From an uncultured bacterium (GTDB lineage Bacteria; Desulfobacterota; WTBG01): a stretch of 8,262 nucleotides of DNA. Position numbers and translations under genes: made by a program. The notes under the pieces were generated by a model. It saw only the letters and a list, made by a program, of their open reading frames with translations. It was not told where the DNA came from and made no database searches. Positions 6,575-8,262 of the stretch are shown one piece after another; position 1 is the stretch's first letter; each line of letters opens with the position of its first letter. The stretch is taken from positions 1 through 8,262 of the forward strand of contig CALJBY010000180.1 in assembly GCA_938024025.1 (NCBI GenBank). The letters run 5' to 3'.

Positions 6575-6628
6575 TGAGGTCTTTGATCACCTCAGCCTGG
6601 TCGATAGGGTAAGGAAAACCCTGCCGGG
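6575..6628 (+). other. Possible structured 5' leader RNA of the ABC operon
   Basis: Two adjacent hairpins can form in the + strand transcript. The first is TGAGGT (6575-6580) with ACCTCA (6589-6594), with an 8-nt loop. The second is two-part: CCTGG (6596-6600) pairs with CCGGG (6624-6628) through one U-G wobble, then an asymmetric internal bulge (TCGAT on one side, G on the other), then AGGGT (6606-6610) with ACCCT (6618-6622), closing a purine-rich 7-nt loop. I do not recognise a riboswitch class. The same stretch is open on the - strand (6549-6656) without a start codon, so it may instead be the tail of a lost gene. Confidence 0.3.
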
Positions 6629-6669
6629 TGCATTTCCCTGAGAAACGCAAGAAACACTACAGTACTTTT

Positions 6670-6695
6670 TTACACAACTAATGGACATTGTGTAA
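6670..6695. promoter_or_regulatory. Perfect 8-bp dyad over the ATPase start codon
   Basis: TTACACAA (6670-6677) and TTGTGTAA (6688-6695) are exact reverse complements separated by 10 bp. The right half ends on the A of the ATPase ATG. This could be an operator for a dimeric repressor, or an RNA hairpin that hides the start. Between the arms ATG GAC ATT GTG TAA (6681-6695) forms a four-codon mini-frame whose stop overlaps the gene start as TAATG. No regulator gene is in the window. Confidence 0.5.
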
Positions 6696-7618
6696 TGGCA
6701 CCAGCAGCTATTGAAGTATGTCAACTCACTAAAGACTATCCAAGCGTGAGGGCCCTGGACAACTTGAACCTTGCGGTAAGACAGGGGGAATGCTTTGGTC
6801 TTTTAGGACCAAACGGTGCAGGTAAAACCACCTTGATGAAGCTCCTGCTTAACCTGATTTCTCCTTCTTCGGGCTCGGTCCACATTTTTAACCAGTCTGT
6901 TAAAAATGATTTTTTGAGAGAAAGGATCGGCTATCTGCCCGAAAAGGTCAAGATCTATGGATTTCTAACGGGCAGTGAATTTCTTGACTACCAGGGAAAA
7001 CTCTATGGCATGAATCGCACCATAAGAAAATCACGAACGGAAGAGTGTTTAAAAACAGTCGCCATGTATGAGGATCGGTTCCGCAGAATCGGAGAATACT
7101 CCAAAGGAATGGTACAACGCATAGGAATGGCCCAGGCCCTGCTTAATAACCCCGAGCTCTTGCTTCTCGATGAACCCGCTGCCGGACTCGACCCCATTAG
7201 CAACAAGGAAATGCGAGATATCCTTTTGCGGTTGAAAGAAGCAGGGGTCACCATCTTTATTAACTCCCATCTCCTCTCCGAAATAGAAATGCTGTGCGAT
7301 CGTGTAGCTATTCTCCACCGGGGGCACATGGTAAGGACAGGTACCAAGCAGGAACTCACCTCCCAGGGAGAGATAATCGAGCTCTGTGTGGAGGGAATTA
7401 ATGATCAGCTTCTCGAAACCATAAGAGCGGTATCTACTCAGGTGAAGGTGGAAGGAAATAATATACAACTCCACCCCCAGGACGCTAAAACGATCAGCGC
7501 CCTGCCAGAGCTCATCATCAAGCATGGGGGAAAACTGTTATCCCTGACTACGCGAATGGAATCGTTAGAAGATATCTTTTACCGGCTCATCAAAGAAGAA
7601 GAGAACAACCATGAATAA
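6695..7618 (+). CDS. ABC transporter ATP-binding protein, ABC-2 exporter type
   Basis: This is the cytoplasmic ATPase of an ABC exporter and drives the permease encoded next. The 307-residue protein has Walker A GPNGAGKTT (38-46), a Q-loop position occupied by Glu in YLPEK (80-84), the signature YSKGMVQR (135-142, Ser-Lys-Gly in place of Ser-Gly-Gly), Walker B LLLLDEP (155-161), D-loop AGLDP (163-167) and the switch His192 in NSHLL. A C-terminal extension of about 90 residues follows the nucleotide-binding domain, as in CcmA/NatA/NosF-like ATPases. The start has only a weak GGA at 6683-6685 and lies in a dyad; the next in-frame features match the family start (IEVCQLTKDY). It overlaps the permease gene by 8 nt, so the pair is one operon. 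The substrate is unknown; NosF or GldA-like roles are possible but unsupported by neighbours. Confidence 0.93.
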   Translation: MAPAAIEVCQLTKDYPSVRALDNLNLAVRQGECFGLLGPNGAGKTTLMKLLLNLISPSSGSVHIFNQSVKNDFLRERIGYLPEKVKIYGFLTGSEFLDYQGKLYGMNRTIRKSRTEECLKTVAMYEDRFRRIGEYSKGMVQRIGMAQALLNNPELLLLDEPAAGLDPISNKEMRDILLRLKEAGVTIFINSHLLSEIEMLCDRVAILHRGHMVRTGTKQELTSQGEIIELCVEGINDQLLETIRAVSTQVKVEGNNIQLHPQDAKTISALPELIIKHGGKLLSLTTRMESLEDIFYRLIKEEENNHE

Positions 7619-8262
7619 GATACTTGCCATTGCCCGGCTTACCGTGAAAGGAGAATTGCGCAACAAGGTTATCTATATTCTCATGGCCATGGCTTTCCTC
7701 TTCTTCTTCATGGCAAGGGGGTGCACCCCGGGAAAAATTAATATCGAAAAGGGTTTTTTAAACGCCGATCAAATTACTAACATCGGCATGATTTTTACGT
7801 TCAATTGCATCATTTTTTGGGGGCTCTCACTGTGCGGATTGCTTGCGATGAGTGCCCTTCCCAGAGAACTTGCCGAAGAAACAATTATTCTAACCATAAC
7901 CAAACCGGTTAAACGGGCATGGTTTCTTATGGGCAAATTTTTAGGTATGCTTTTCATAGTGTTTATCAACCTCATGGTGTTAACCATAGGGTTCCTTTTT
8001 TTCTTTTACCTCAGAACGGGAACGTTTACCCTCAGTATTTTCCCAAGCCTGGCAATCATTTTTCTCAATTTCATCTTAATCATTTCTATGATCTTTCTCC
8101 TGTCGCTGCTTCTCCCCAGGGCCATTAGCGCACTGCTCACCCTTATCATTTATGCCACCAGCCTGGGGCTCAGCATACCATTCTTCTTTGAGAAGGTCAG
8201 GGGTTACTGGGAACCTTCCTTTACCTCTCAGGTTTTACACTATCTGCTGCCGCAATGTGGAG
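7611..8262 (+). CDS. ABC-2 type permease, 3' end beyond the window
   Basis: This is the membrane partner of the preceding ATPase. The frame is open from the ATG at 7611 to the window end, giving 217 residues without a stop, so the gene is partial. Hydrophobic segments lie at about 20-36, 58-80, 105-133, 141-168 and 172-193, giving at least five membrane spans. Between spans two and three is the segment PRELAEETIILTITKPVKR (84-102) followed by GKFLG. This is the cytoplasmic coupling region typical of ABC-2 permeases of the NosY/multicopper-enzyme-maturation type, where the ATPase docks. The start is supported by the usual MNKILAIARLTVKGELRNK amphipathic N-terminus and by the 8-nt overlap with the ATPase gene; the ribosome binding site is only GA-rich (GAAGAGAA). 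The substrate cannot be inferred. Confidence 0.88.
   Translation, partial: MNKILAIARLTVKGELRNKVIYILMAMAFLFFFMARGCTPGKINIEKGFLNADQITNIGMIFTFNCIIFWGLSLCGLLAMSALPRELAEETIILTITKPVKRAWFLMGKFLGMLFIVFINLMVLTIGFLFFFYLRTGTFTLSIFPSLAIIFLNFILIISMIFLLSLLLPRAISALLTLIIYATSLGLSIPFFFEKVRGYWEPSFTSQVLHYLLPQCG

Overview
The window holds a complete set of [NiFe]-hydrogenase maturation genes in the order hypA-hypB-hypF-hypC-hypD-hypE, all on the + strand (450-6372). It is followed by a separate + strand ABC exporter pair, an ATPase (6695-7618) and an ABC-2 type permease cut by the window end (7611-8262). No hydrogenase structural gene and no maturation protease is present, so the hydrogenase served must lie elsewhere. 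The organism is a bacterium, probably an anaerobe or facultative anaerobe living in sediment, groundwater or a bioreactor. Its intergenic repeat style (a GTCATTGCGAGG-type repeat, TTCGTGCTCTTCGTGG words, a GTAGGAGCG hairpin element) is what I associate with genomes of anammox-type Planctomycetota, Desulfobacterota and related uncultured phyla. This is an impression, not a taxonomic call.

Layout: 1-449 is non-coding. It carries a REPIN-like hairpin repeat (147-198) and a strong 15-bp stem-loop with a T-rich tail (366-409) just ahead of hypA. hypA, hypB, hypF, hypC and hypD overlap one another by 8-38 nt and look translationally coupled. hypD and hypE are separated by a 276-nt AT-rich spacer made of short degenerate repeats. 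A 151-bp MITE-like element (6370-6520) with 18-bp terminal inverted repeats and a TA duplication begins exactly on the hypE stop codon. Between it and the ABC operon are a candidate promoter (6536-6564), a pair of predicted RNA hairpins (6575-6628) and a perfect 8-bp dyad covering the ABC start codon (6670-6695).

How the genes work together, from established knowledge of the Hyp pathway: HypF makes a carbamoyl group from carbamoyl phosphate and ATP and passes it to the C-terminal cysteine of HypE, which dehydrates it to a thiocyanate. The HypC-HypD complex receives the cyanide and assembles the Fe(CN)2CO unit. HypA and HypB then deliver nickel. All key residues for these steps are visible. 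The ABC pair has no evident link to the hyp genes, and its substrate cannot be told from sequence. I found no clearly undescribed system. The items most worth a second look are the mobile and repeat elements and the control region of the ABC operon.
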